A stretch of 64,000 nucleotides of DNA from Sisyra terminalis (taxonomy: Eukaryota > Arthropoda > Insecta > Neuroptera > Sisyridae): the NCBI GenBank assembly GCA_958496175.1, contig OY292274.1:61452630-61516629 (forward strand). The letters are read 5' to 3'. The position numbers were made by a program, and so were the translations under genes. Numbering within the stretch: the stretch's first letter is position 1; the number at the start of each line of letters is the position of its first letter. Below, piece by piece: positions 22,955 to 35,488 of the stretch. The notes under the pieces are model-generated. The model made no database searches. It worked only from the letters and a program-made list of their open reading frames with translations, and was not told the DNA's origin.

Positions 22955-22969
22955 GTAGGTTTCTCGAAA

Positions 22970-25415
22970 TATCTATAATAATATATAAAATTCTTACCTC
23001 TGTCTGTACATTTCGATTTTGAACCCAATTGTAGGGTAAATATTTGTTTCAAGAGGCCCTTATTCCAAATTTAACATTTTTAAAACTTTTGTCTGCTGTC
23101 CCGATTTAACTAAAGAACGGAACAACCAAATTTGATGAAATTTAGTATTAAGATACAACACATTTTCCCACACATGTTAGGTTACTTATCGTTCCTTAAA
23201 AATAATAAGGGAAGGTATTCCTTAGGGATGAAACAAAAACTTTTTATTTTAGACAGACGAGTTATATATCATTGGAAAGATAATAAAAAGTTAGAAAATA
23301 ATCTATAAAAATATTTTTAGTTGAACTGATAAAAACCACAGTAAATTCAATTTAAAGTCTAAAAAATTGCCTCTTTGAAATATTGACGTTTATATATACA
23401 AAACACATAGCTGATGTTGGCTGATGTTAATAGCGTAATGGCCTACGTATCTGACATTATAATACTCCTAATTAAAAAGACGTGGGTTCGAATCTTCCAG
23501 TAGACTTTTTTTTATTACAAAATTGTTGTAAATAGACCCTTAGACTTGCTCAATAAAGAAATATTAACGAAAAAAAGTAATAGTAGAAGTAATAATAATA
23601 ATAGAAATAAAACTTAAAGTAAATAAGTTTTTAAAACCGTGCATACATAAAATCCTGTATTTATATGCCCCCCTGACTGATGAAATTTTAATATTTGATG
23701 TATTCCTTATAAGAAATAGACACCTGGTACGATTTTTTTTTTTGAAAATTCCTACCCTAAAAGAGTAAAAAGGGTGACTAAGTTTGTATGAGAAAATGTA
23801 GAGTCAATCAAAAATCGAAATTTTGAATTTAATAAGTGTAATAAATAATTAATTTAAAATAAGTTTCTGTTTTTGTAATATCATTTTAATAACAGCATTT
23901 TAAATAAGGTCATTTCACTTAACTAGTATGAAAGTTTATATAGTAGGTACTTATACCAAATACCGAAGAGGCGGTTTTTAATCTTTGTTTGTTTTTCAAC
24001 AATCAAACTTTTAAAAATCTAATTTTAATGAAGCAATAATTGTGATTCGTGGCCTGGAATAATTTTTTATCATATATTTCATTATCAATTAAAATATAAA
24101 ATCTTTCCAACTAACTTTTCTTCGGTATTTAGAACAATTTGCAAACCAATTAGTGTTATTGAAAATAAATCAAATATTCGAATTTACAGTCACGCTTTCT
24201 ATCTATTTCCAACAATCTTGTATGTACACGGTCCAAATGTGCGAAATCGAATTGTTTTTTAGTCATTATAATCAAAATAAAGAAGGACACCATTTTTTTT
24301 CGTTTTACATTGTATTTTACATTGTATGAATGCATATTTTTGTCAATGAAATTTGGGAAATGTTTTCCTTATACCATACAGATATATAATAAGAAAAGTT
24401 TTTTGATAATTCCTCCCCTAAAAGAGTGAAAAATTGTGGCAAAGTTTGCTGGGCATAACGTCTAATAAACAATCGAAATTTCAAAATTCATAACCAAATT
24501 ACCATTAAAGACGAAACGTATTACCCTTTATTAAAAAACAAAGTTGGTTTCATGTTAAAAACAAAAATTTTGAATCTGCTTAAAAATTTAAACTCTGATA
24601 GATACCTATATCTGAAAAAGGTTAAGTTAAGTTTATAAGTGAGAATTAAGTTTTTGGGCTTTCACATATTGTAAACCTGAAAATCTGAAATACGTATTCA
24701 CAAATAAATACATTAGCGAGCGAATATTGAGTAGCGAGAAATTCGGCGAACTAAAAGAAAATGGTTTAAATATATAGTTGAAATTCAGGTATTTTAATAA
24801 TAAGTGCATAAATACACAATGGTTGTACTTGGTTATGGAGGAACTGGGTTTCGTGCAACTGAACAAATTTTAATTTCGCGGTAGTTTTCTACATTGCAGT
24901 AGTGAAATAGTTTTGAGAAAAAGATTCATTCGGGAGTCGAGACAATGAAATGGGATTTCTACTAAAATTCTAAATCTAGACCCTTTACTTCTGTTATTTT
25001 GACGCGAGTGTTTTGATAACTTTTTACTGATTAAAGTCATAATAAAGACCGGCTTTATTAAACTTGACGATATTTTTTTATGTATAGATACTGATTGATT
25101 TATGGATTATTTGGTTCACGGTAGGTATACCTACCGTAGATATACGTAATTGAACATACTCTTTTTAGATATTTATAAATATTTTTTGAAAATTAATTGA
25201 TCATTACATACAAATATTTTATTCTAAGCAACAGTTTATTAAATGTGTCTTTTTAAAGTTGACAAAATAGTGTTTTTAGGTATGACTATGTTTTTCGTAG
25301 AAGAAATAAGAAAAATAATAAATTTCATATACCACTACAAATAGCAAATCTAAAAGGAAAATATAATCTACACCTACGTTAGGCAGATGAAGTCGCGGGA
25401 ATCAGCAAGTTTTCA
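22970..25415 (-). repeat. Long dispersed insect repeat (family M), copy 1, fills last intron
   Basis: Reading the minus strand, the repeat starts near 25412 with CTGATTCCCGCGACTTCATC and ends near 22970 with the AT-rich tail TATATATTATTATAGATATT. The 5' part (25050-25412) matches 34414-34790, and the 3' part (22970-24170) matches 59326-60200 in reverse. Shared marks are the palindrome ACGGTAGGTATACCTACCGT (25118-25137) and a CCCGATTTAACTAAAGAACG block. No intact frame. The start resembles a widespread insect repeat beginning CTAGCTGA-CCCG-AACTTCGTCTGCG; its class (Helitron-like, LINE tail or other) I cannot settle. Confidence 0.7.
23425..23512 (+). repeat. tRNA-like segment inside repeat family M
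   Basis: A-box-like TAGCGTAATGG (23431-23441) and B box GGTTCGAATCT (23485-23495), then a T run (23506-23513) that would end Pol III transcription. Acceptor arms do not pair well, so not a tRNA gene. The copy at 59310-60205 keeps the A-box half but lacks the B-box half. Confidence 0.45.
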
Positions 25416-25452
25416 ATAGAACTTTACTAAAGTGGTTGTTTTTTTTTTGCAG

Positions 25453-25779
25453 ATGCAAGTTCATACAACTCATAACACACCACACGGTCATCAACACAAC
25501 TTATCGTTCACTCGGGATAATCTCCGCGGCGATACAATATCACTACCACATCACGCATCCCGGGAACTTCTTCGAGAAGGAACACCTCGGGAACTGCATC
25601 GAGATCTGCCACCACCGGTGGGGAGTATGGCTCCTGTGGGAGCTCCACTAAGTTTCGAACAAGCCGTCGCCATGGGTCGTGGCGGGCGTATGTTGCCCAG
25701 TCCTGTGCCTAACGGATACAAACCGAAACCCCCTGGCAGATCTCGACATAGTGATTCAGACGACGATGACTGGTGCTAA
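25453..25779 (+). CDS. cac: Cav2 channel alpha-1, last coding exon with PDZ ligand
   Basis: Terminal exon of 109 codons including the stop at 25777-25779; the acceptor is a long T tract ending ttgcag. It encodes MQVHTTHNTPHGHQHNLSFT, ASRELLREGTPRELHRDLPP, AVAMGRGGRMLPSPVPNGYK and ends SRHSDSDDDDWC. The C-terminal DDWC fits the D/E-x-W-C PDZ ligand of Cav2 channels, known to bind Mint1/RIM-type PDZ domains for active-zone tethering. GRGGRMLPSPVPNGYKP is conserved with other arthropod Cav2 tails from memory. The first codon is ATG but the exon is internal to the gene, not a start. Confidence 0.96.
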   Translation: MQVHTTHNTPHGHQHNLSFTRDNLRGDTISLPHHASRELLREGTPRELHRDLPPPVGSMAPVGAPLSFEQAVAMGRGGRMLPSPVPNGYKPKPPGRSRHSDSDDDDWC

Positions 25780-26060
25780 CAAATGTGGAACAGTTCAACG
25801 AGCTCATCGACACTACTGTAATAGTAGCGCCCAATCTGAGCTTGTTTGATGATTTAAACCAACTCTTATAACCAATTTCTAATTCGAATCAAATAAAAAC
25901 CACCACCACCACCACCACCACCAAAAAAAAAAAAATGAAAAAAATTTATATAAACTTAAAAAATATAGCTCAATTAGTTATTATTGAAAGATTTTCCTTT
26001 CGTATTTAAAATTTACTAATTCCTCATATTTAAAAATTTAACAATAAATTTATAACAAAA
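25780..26060 (+). other. Channel 3' UTR and polyadenylation signals
   Basis: Follows the stop codon. Contains a (CCA)n tract of about seven units at 25901-25922, an AATAAA at 25892-25897, and further AATAAA at about 26043. The first signal is 113 bp after the stop; insect brain transcripts often run further, so the true end may lie downstream. Confidence 0.6.
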
Positions 26061-29000
26061 AAAAATGTTGAATGGTTTTTGCCTACCTTTGTATAATATA
26101 ATAAACGATTTAACGGTTCAACGATAATAAAAAAAAAAAATTCTAGATTTCATACGTACTTACGTAATCTTTACAATAATAATTAATTTAACGTATTGGG
26201 CTATGTTTTCAACAGCTAAAATCATTATTTTACTTTGCAAAAGTTTTCAAATGACAAAAATCCACCTGAAGCACGATTTGTATCTGGAAAACTTAAATTA
26301 AAAAAAAAACAAACGGAAGGGACTTTTAAAACACTATTGTGTTGAACTTACACGAACTTTAAACTGACAAGTCAGTTTGTGTTGAAATTGAAGAAAATTT
26401 TTTTTAATAAAGATAAAGGAACTAAGTGCTATGCCAATACAAGATAAATACTAAAATATTTAATAAATATTTAACAATCAATAAACTTTTATTATACTGC
26501 CATTGCCAATATTGTAAAAAATATTACTATCTAATCTAAAAATGAAGAAAAATCTTGTGTACTTTATCTATTTTCATCAGTTCATTAAAATAATAATTAA
26601 AAATTAATTAATTAATAAAAAAAATACCTATAAACATAAATATTAAAACTTAACATTAAAACTGAATTTAAACAAACAAATATTCTTGCGCGTGTTATGA
26701 CAAAAAAACGACTAATATAAACAGTTAAAAATTATAATTATAACGTTGCATTTCTTCAAACATAATCTACTGTTCGTTAAATTTGTAAATATTTGAGAGA
26801 TGAAACAGTAATCTAATGTACAACTTAATGTAATTGATAGGCATTATTTTAAGAGGCACTTTATTTAAGTGAGTTCGTTACTTATTGAAATCATTTCAAT
26901 GAAATGTTTTGGTCCAGTAACGGGGGATGCATTTGCGATTTTTATTGGCAAATTGGAATGTGAAATTTGCGAAAAATGGCACTGTAATTTGAAGAAAATA
27001 TCTATATGGCTTACCATAAGAAATTGGCTTGAATATTTGAATCATTGATGATTTAAAGATGAGTCCATCTCCCTGGGTTTTTTTTGCTAAAAGCAAAGGA
27101 AAGCAATTTGTTTTCAAAATAGTTTATCAAAAAAAAACTTAATTTTTGTGAGTCCATTTTAGGTTTATATCAATATTTATCTTTGGGATTCTTCCCAAAA
27201 CTAGTTCATGATTTTGGGTCTATTTTTGGTTACCTCTTTTTTATAAAGGGTTTATCTTTTTAGAAGGAGCAACGTTTGCCCTTTCCTATACTCAACTACC
27301 CTTATAATTTACATAATTTTTCTTAAGTATTTTCTATCTTTATAATGCAGTACTTCTTATTTTTGAAACAAAATTTAGTTAGTTTAGATTTTTAAAAACG
27401 AAGATCCAAGAATTTCTGTTCCATAAGGTTTTGGTTTTTTTTCGAAAATAAAATATTTTTTTCATAAAACGTTTAATTTACAAATAACTAAGTATTTCAA
27501 ACTCTTTATAATACAAGTCCTTTTTAAGTTATGTTAGGATACCCACAGAAGGCAGGTATAAGTTCTGGCGTTGTAAGAAAGACTTGTAAGGAGTAATTAT
27601 AAAGAGTATATATAAATCTTTTACTCTAAATTTAATATGAAAATAGAAGCTTCTCGGGGTTTTCTTTTTTTGATCCAAATGGCAAAAGTCAGACCTAGGT
27701 TAGATGCTTTAGGTGGCCAAAAATTTTCCTATGCAAAAGATTAGCAATGTATTTCGTGTATATACAGAGTTGTCCTATTGTGTGTAAAAAAATCAGAAAA
27801 TTTTTGGCCAAAAAATTCTGTTTTTTTTTTTATGCACATTATTTACATTTTGTACTGATTTCCCTTGTAAGTGTAATGTTTTTTGAGCAAAAGAATGAAG
27901 ATATACGTTTATATTAGATTATCTAAATTTAAGCATTATTAGGATGTCTATGGCTGAAAAATTTCAATTACATAAAAACGCAAAGTATGGTCACCTAGAA
28001 ATACTTTCATTTAAAGGAAGAAAAAGATATATTCTTTGATCTATGGTATTCGAACAATGCTTATCATGGTAAACTACAAACTATTTTCTTCAAAATTGGA
28101 ATTTTTGGATTTTTTTTTTCGAATTCACTCTTTGAATTTACATTCGATAGTGTTGCCAATGGGTTCCCTGTAACTAAACCAAAACTAAATCTAGTGTTGA
28201 TTTTTAAATTTTAAAAAATGTTCATTTATATTTAAAATATATAAATATATATTATATATAATTAAATTAACAGCTATTTGTCAAAACTCCCGACGTTATA
28301 GCATTTAAGAAAAAAGAGAAACATAATGTTAACAAATTATTGTAATTCTTCCCTAAAGTGCTTTAAAAAAAATAAACACAAAAAAGGACCTTATTAATTA
28401 AATCGTGAAATCAATATGATATAATTTTACATATTTAAAAGAAAAAAAAAAGAATAAAAGAAAAAATATTTTCAATTTTTCAATTCATTCGAAGGCTTCT
28501 GGTTCTGATATTTACATTTCATTGTTCAAGTAGATCGGGGAAAGTTTTCTCGGTCTGTTGAACGGGATTTATATATAAATAAAAAAATAGCCTTATGCAT
28601 AATTTTAAAATAATTATATAAATTTGCTAAGCCCGTGATACTGCAATGCATTCAAAGCTCAAACATGTTATAGCTGAAATGTCCATTATGACAGAACAAC
28701 GACGTTGTGATATGCTGCAATCGTATGAATATTAGCCAAATAGGAAAACATAGCGGAAAAATCATTTTTCCCACTCTATTGAAATGCGTTTAACATTTTT
28801 ATATAGACATTTTGATTACTATTCATACTTTTACAAATTATAGACACAAATTGAAAATCGTTGTATTGTATTATCACTAATCACAGTAATTCCATTTAAT
28901 CACTTTTCAAATAATTAACAATAGTCACACAAAAAAAAACACATTCCTTGTAAAAAGAAAGAAAGAAGAGTCATTTTTCAAAAAAAAAAAAAAAAATAAT

Positions 29001-29970
29001 CACTTTTTTAGATCTTTGCGTATTTTAGACAAAAAAAATCAAATACAATTAAATTTCACCTAAATACCGAATAATAGAATTTACTCTAGAAACGATTATA
29101 AAAATACTTTTAAATAACAATATTATTATTTATTCTTTTCTCTGAAAATTATGAGCCAATATTACTCTGACTTTTGTATGTTTGTAATCTGTTAAAAATG
29201 TTAATTAATGCAATGTTCATATAAACAAATAATTGATGACCAATGTAAAATATATAAAAAAACTATATAACAAAGTTAACATAGTACACAACTAGTACAC
29301 AAAATACCCTTCAACAGCGAGCAAGCTACCATGACTCAAAAAAAAAAAACATACGTAATATAACGTAATATTTCCTAGTTATTTTTTACCTCCGTAATTT
29401 TCATTTTTATAAAAGATTATTTATGAATTTATAAAATTATACAAAATTGATAAGAATAACTTCAATGCATTTTTAGAATATAACTAAAACCAATAGTAAT
29501 CCATAATGAAAAAAAAACAGTTTTTTGGATCTAACATGAAAGTTTGTTGATCACTTATAAGAGAATCTTAATTTTTGGGAAAATTATCAAATTTTGCCTT
29601 TTGGCAGCCGTATATCTCATAAAATAGCAATTATTACAAAAACAGATTTCTCAGGTAAACATTGTTTTTCATTAGTCAACTATAAAATAACTTCTTTTCT
29701 GTTTTCTCAATTTTTCGAGACTTTTCCAATTGAAAGTCACTTTTCGGTAGTATTTTGAGATCTTTGATTTCTATTTTAAGCTCTAATATAGAAAATGTCT
29801 TATGTTATTTCCAAAAAAAGGTATTATACAGGCAATGTTTTAAACTGGTTTAAGTAATAGTACTAATTTGGTAAGAGAAAAATTATACCTTGATTCTAGT
29901 GAATTTTAGTGACTTTGAGAAAGTATCTATGACCGAATTTGTTTGTCTATGATTTGATGTTAGATAAGAA
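26061..29970. other. 3' flank, nothing recognised
   Basis: Very AT-rich DNA with poly-A/T runs and short palindromes. It may include an extended 3' UTR of the channel gene. No exon, RNA gene or transposon with defined ends is seen. Confidence 0.4.
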
Positions 29971-30255
29971 GATAATTCAGATTGTTTAAGATCGGTTTTT
30001 TTATTTAATATTTTTATTATTCAATTAGCTACGTTTCGTTACGTATCGTAACTTCATCAGGCTTCTTGATTCTTGATGAATTAAATTGAAAATATTTTAT
30101 TTTTGTGAACCAAGAAGCCTGTTGAAGTTACAATTACGTAACGAAACGTAGCTAATTGAATAATAAAAATATTAAATAAAAAAACTGATCTTAAACAACC
30201 TGAATTGTCTTTTTATTTAAAAAAATAAAAGCTAAGATCTGAATTTTATCATCTA
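29966..30255. repeat. Foldback element FB2 with hammerhead-like core
   Basis: Arms at about 29975-30060 and 30108-30208 are inverted copies (TTTAAGATCGGTTTTTTTAT paired with the right arm ending AAAAACTGATCTTAAAC). The left arm on the minus strand has CTGATGA (30060 to 30054), a stem GTTAC/GTAAC and then GAAA; the right arm on the plus strand has the altered core CTGTTGA (30118-30124) and GAAA (30143-30146). The 14-bp ATTTGATGTTAGAT flanks the element (29952-29965 and 30255-30268) and looks like a target duplication. Relationship to FB1 is by shared architecture and core. Confidence 0.6.
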
Positions 30256-30269
30256 TTTGATGTTAGATT

Positions 30270-33060
30270 AAATTAAAAAATTATATGAAATTAAAATATT
30301 TAACTTCAATGACGGTTTAATGATCTCAGCTTTATAATATTCTTTACCATTTGTCTGTGTTTTAAAATTGATCCCAACTTCTATCATCAAAGAACTCATT
30401 CATTACTTTTCTAACATGTAAAAGCTAAAGTAGACAAGAAAAGGAAATCCCAATTGCAAATTTTTTCATTTTTTTTTCTGTGGTCCGTCTTTATTCTTTA
30501 TTTCACTTATCAACGCCATTCTTTGGACTTAATTTTTGTCAGAAAATATAAATTGCAATATTTATCTTCACAATTGGTTTTTGAGGTAAAATTAGACTCT
30601 AGAGATACAAGGGTTGTAAATTTTAATGTAATTCAAACTCTCATTCTTTAGAAGAGTACAAAGACCTTTAACTTGTTGAAAATATTTGTATTAAAAAATG
30701 GTTAATTTAAGAAATAACTTAGTTTAATAAAAGAGTTAAAATTTGCCATCATAACATCAAAATGTTACTAAGAAAAATGGAAATTTTGCAATTCTAACGT
30801 TAAGGTTGATAATAGAATCAAAAATTCAATCTTAAAACTGGTTTTAATCACCGCCCTTCTCTGCGGGGGCCATCAACTTCTCTTCGATAATTTCTGTTCT
30901 TTGGAATATTGTTGAATACAATACTCTTGTAATGCCCAAACTTTGAGACTTATTTAATACTTTTTAAATGAATAAAATTCCAAGTAAAACGACTTATCGA
31001 AATTTTTACTGTATATAAAACAAAAATAATTAATCAACAAATTTTCATGTTAAACCTAACAAGGAGCCACTTTTCCTTCCCTCTCAATCCATCAAGATGT
31101 TGCAATCTCAGTTTTGAGTCACTAGGAAGCTTTTTATATTCCTCTTTTTTTCAACGAAACCCCCGAACCCCTCATTTGAAAAAAAATAGTTTATTAGAGG
31201 GCCAACTGTATTTAAATAGTAGATAGTAATCGTTTATTAGTCAAATTTAATCATTTACATTAAAATATACAATAAATAGAGAGTTCAAACAAGTTCAAAA
31301 AGGTTATAAGCAATTTTCTACTTTTATCTACATAAAGTTTATAGAACTATCCAATTTTTATGAAAACAAAAATTGTTTGGAAATTGTAAAGTGTTTTTTT
31401 TTTATCGATTTATATTTGTTTTGTCAATCATTGATAGGATTAGAAGACATTTTTTTCATGTTGCAGTTAACCCTCACTTAGATCATTTGAATGCATTGGC
31501 AATCGATCGTTTTGAAATATTTAAAAAAAAAAAGTATTGAAAAACATTTCTGCCAATTGAACAAATTAAATGCGGGTCATAATACAAAAAAAAAATTACT
31601 TCTATATAAATATATATATGATGATTAAAAAATATAATGTATAGCTTTAATCATATTGTATTTAATTAAGATGCGTGCAAGAGTTTACTGCCCGTGCGTC
31701 TGCTATATTGTTCTTGTACATAAAATGAAATTACAATTAATTAAAAAAAATAAAAAAAACTTAAATAGTTTAATTGAAAATATCCAAAATATTTTATCCG
31801 TTCGGATTCGGAGAGCTTTAGTAATTATTACATCAACAACAAATTAAAACAAATATCGTAACGAATCAATGAAAAGCATCATAAAAATTTATATTATATT
31901 CTATATAACAAATTAACAGTATAAATAATAAAAAAGAAAAACTGATTTTGTAAAGTTAATTATATACAATATTTAAAGAAAAAAAAAAAGAAAATATTAT
32001 ATCGCATTCCTGCATTTCACCATATTTCTATATATTTCAATGACAAATACTGTTGGTATTTAATTAAAAAAAAAAGAAAAAAAATTCTCAGTTCAAACTG
32101 CTAAAATAGAACTCAAAATGTAAAACTTTTCTTAATTTCCATTTTTTCTATAAGTAGAATGTTCACGTATTGCATGGATGTTGAGAAAATGTGTGAAAAA
32201 AATTATTTATAATTACGTTGTATTCTGTTGTTACGCGGCCATACAAATCCATACGAAAACATCAATTGCAATAATTAAACAACATATAAAATAAAAAAAA
32301 TGCATTCAAAAAAATAAAATAACTAGCTGAAAGAAAATTTCTTGGGAATTTCTTTTAAAATACATAATATAGTTCAAGTGATATTTCAAGTATGTGTTTG
32401 TATGCTCGAGTATATTATGTATATGTAAATATAAATTTATACTGTCGGTCTTTGCATAACTGTTATATAATATTATCATCGCTTCGAGCCCATTTTTTAA
32501 AGAAAATCCAAATAAAAATGTCATATAATACACGGAACGTTTCTTATTTATTTCCCTTTACGAATTTGTTCTTATTCAATAACATTGGTTCTCCAATATC
32601 CTTAAATATTCACAACGATTCGAAAATCGTTCAATAATGTAAGACTTAGGCAATTTATATCATTTTATTAGTAGGGTAAAAGTATTTGCTAAAAGTTCTT
32701 AAGATGTTTAACAGGTGGCGCTACAACTCCTGAGTAAATGCTGCAAATATTAAAAATTTATACCTTTATTCTCTTTTTTCTACGGCCATTTCGTTTCATC
32801 AAATTTCAAATCACAACTATGTTAAAGAAGTTTTCTTTTCAAAAATTTATGTTTTTACTTTATACCTACAAATAATATTCCTTTCATCATAAAATTCAAA
32901 TTCTTTTTATTATTATTGAACGTTTATTTAACTTCTCAATACGAATAGTAAAGAAACGAATTAGAATAAAAGCAATTATATTAAGAGGAAAAACTATCAA
33001 AACATAGAACTCTTAAAAGAACTTTATACAATAATTAAATATTTTAAATCTTAAAGTAAG
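30270..33060. other. Unassigned AT-rich DNA
   Basis: Long A-runs, no defined element ends, no conserved frame. Open frames of 60-80 codons are those expected by chance at this composition. Confidence 0.4.
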
Positions 33061-33413
33061 AAAGAGAGAAATCAACAATTCAGGGAGGTCAAACCGGGCC
33101 ACTAGCCCCAGGCGACAGTTTCAGGGTATCCAAAATCATAATACAATATAACTTTACATCAATTCATTTCAAAAGGGTACCTCTATCAAATCCCGGCCCC
33201 GGTCCAAAAAAAACGTAGATCCAGGGATGGTTATCAACGTTGGTTCCATAATATGACACATAATTTGAAAAGACTGAAGAAATACAATAGAATTGTGGTA
33301 CCATAGATTTCTTTACATTTTAAATAAAAATTTTTGAAGTACTATCTTATAATCTCTTTCTTAACAGTATTGAATTTTCTTCTTCCATTTTTAAGTACCG
33401 TATTCTCCTAGAA

Positions 33414-34073
33414 CAGTGATGGTGAATCTATGACCTGTGGGTCAGACGGGTCAGACACTGACCCACGTTATCTTTGTAATTGACCCACGATGGATCGGCA
33501 ACCATTTATTTGTTATGTTTGTAGAAAGAGACTTCCATAGCACTTGTATCGTCCCCTCCCTGTTTCATCATGTAAGACGCTTATGAATGCCATGCATATT
33601 AGTGACCCATGAACAGTGGCGTAGTTACCTAGGGGCTAGGCGGGGCAGTACCCCGGGGTCCACGAATCCTTACCAGAAATCTCGATAAAGCTAGGAAAAA
33701 ATTGTAAATATAATTGTTATTTAGTCAGTTGGTAGGGCAGACCTTTATAGAATAAACCCTTGAATCTTCTCCTATTTCGTTTTATTAGCCAAACCTACAC
33801 CAAGTATTAATTGTAATTTATGTTGTTACTGTTTAATATTGTTATTACCTGTAGTGCACAAAAAAGTGCTTAAGTAACACAGCATTTTTACAGTATTTGT
33901 ATTTTTCATATTTTTATTTGATAAAACTTAATCAGTTTACATAGCAGTGGGACCCCATTTTTTAATTTGGCCCAGGGCCCTTGGTTACCTAAGTACTACA
34001 CTGCCCACGAACTAATGCTTTAAAAATTTTGAACAAAATTTGACCCACGCTTCAAAAAGTTTCACCATCCCTG
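33414..34073. mobile_element. hAT-type element carrying a nested hAT-N1 copy
   Basis: Begins CAGTGATGGTGAATCTATGA and ends with the inverted complement of CAGGGATGGTGAAACTTTTT. GTGGGTCA motifs recur at both ends in inverted orientation. Flanking 8-mers TCCTAGAA (33406-33413) and TTCTAGAA (34074-34081) match 7 of 8. A hAT-N1 copy (33614-34003) sits inside, so this element is the older insertion. No transposase remains. Confidence 0.8.
33614..34003. mobile_element. hAT-N1, copy B (nested)
   Basis: Starts CAGTGGCGTAGTTACCTAGG and ends TACTACACTG, with target duplication CCCATGAA (33606-33613) / CCCACGAA (34004-34011), 7 of 8. The 390-bp copy lacks the transposase remnant present in copies C and D. 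It lies inside the GTGGGTCA hAT element. Confidence 0.9.
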
Positions 34074-34413
34074 TTCTAGAACATTGATGATCAATTACAC
34101 AAACTTCACTTGGTCATTTTAGTTCATGTTATTGGGGAAGATCTTTAAGCCAAGATGTTCTTCGACGACCAAAATAACGCTTTTCCTCTATTTTTCCTGA
34201 GATAACTGTATAGGACAATTCATATTTTGGAATTCTTATTCCTAATTGGGTTTCCCGCTAGATTTAATGCTCTGGTATGATATTTCTATGGTTTGAAATA
34301 AATATTTAGGGGTTGTACTTATTAACTACAGGTTAAAGGTGATTTTTCCCATTTTTCACTGTAAAGAAAAATCAACAACAATAATTAATTTATGAATGAT
34401 TTCTTATATATCT

Positions 34414-35360
34414 ACTAGCTGATCCCCGGAACTTCGTCTGCGTAACGTAGGTGTAGATTATGTTTTCTTTTCAAATTTGCCATTTGTAGTGGTGTATGAA
34501 AATTTCTATTTTTCTTATTTCTTTTACAAAAAACATAATTATACTTAAAAACACTATTTTGTCAACTTTAAAAAGGCACATTTAATAAACTGTTGCAAAG
34601 AATAAAATTATTCTATGTAATAATCAATTAATTTGAAAAAATATTTATAAATATCTAAAAAGAGTATGTCTATTTCTTATAGCTACGGTAGGTATACCTA
34701 CCGTAGACCAAATAATCTGTAAATCAATCAGCATCAATACATAAATAAAAAATATCGCCAAGTTCAATAAAGTTGGTTCTAATTATAAGTAAAGAGCGGT
34801 GACCATTCGACATTTTTCAAATAACTTACATTTTTAAACTTGTGATATCTTTCGAATGGAATGTTCAAATTGAATAACTCAAAAAGGTATATAATGGTAA
34901 TGAAGCAAACTTAAATATGAAATCTTTTATTTTGATAAGGATTAATCCCAAAGTATAAATAAAAAAGCTTTTATAACGGTGGCATTTATATATATTTTTT
35001 AAAATGAAAAAACACTTATTGTGACATAACTATAATAGTTAGACATATGCTGTCACTCTATTTTTTGTAGATAATGATATGTCTTGCAAAATCGTACTAC
35101 ATTATTTTGTTCAGTAACCAATAGTTTTCGTAGCGCACGCGATAAAAGAATGTTTTTTGGTAATTTTGTCAGACCTTGGGCTACATTATTGGAGTTTTAG
35201 TATGAATCTCTAACTTTTTTGAAAATTTAATATAACCTATGTTCACCGGAAATAGTATAGCTTCCCAACAGTGAAAGAATTTTTCAAATCGGTCAAGTAG
35301 TTTCCGAGCCTATTCAAAGCAAACAAACAATCAAATCTTTCCTCTTTATAATATATAACA
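34414..35360 (+). repeat. Repeat family M, copy 2
   Basis: Begins ACTAGCTGATCCCCGGAACT, shares its first 370 bp with the inverse of 25050-25412, including the palindrome ACGGTAGGTATACCTACCGT (34684-34703). Its end near 35270-35358 has ATCGGTCAAGTAGTTTCCGA, then an A/C-rich CAAACAAACAATCAAA stretch and TTTATAATATATAAC, typical of the tail of this widespread insect repeat. Immediately downstream lies an AT microsatellite. Confidence 0.65.
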
Positions 35361-35362
35361 AT

Positions 35363-35488
35363 AAATAATAATAATAATAATAATAATCATATAATATAGT
35401 ATAATATAATATAATATAATATAATATAATATAATATAATATAATATAATATAATATAATATAATATATTATAATATAATATAATATA
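35363..35488. repeat. Microsatellite (ATA)n then (ATAAT)n
   Basis: About 8 ATA units at 35363-35388, then about 20 ATAAT pentamers at 35391-35488 with one interruption near 35465. The minus-strand open frame across it is an artefact of the repeat. It grows from the 3' tail of a family M copy. Confidence 0.95.

Noticed and set aside
35363..35488. CRISPR-like array
   Set aside because: Pentamer microsatellite without spacers; no CRISPR array is present anywhere in this eukaryotic window.
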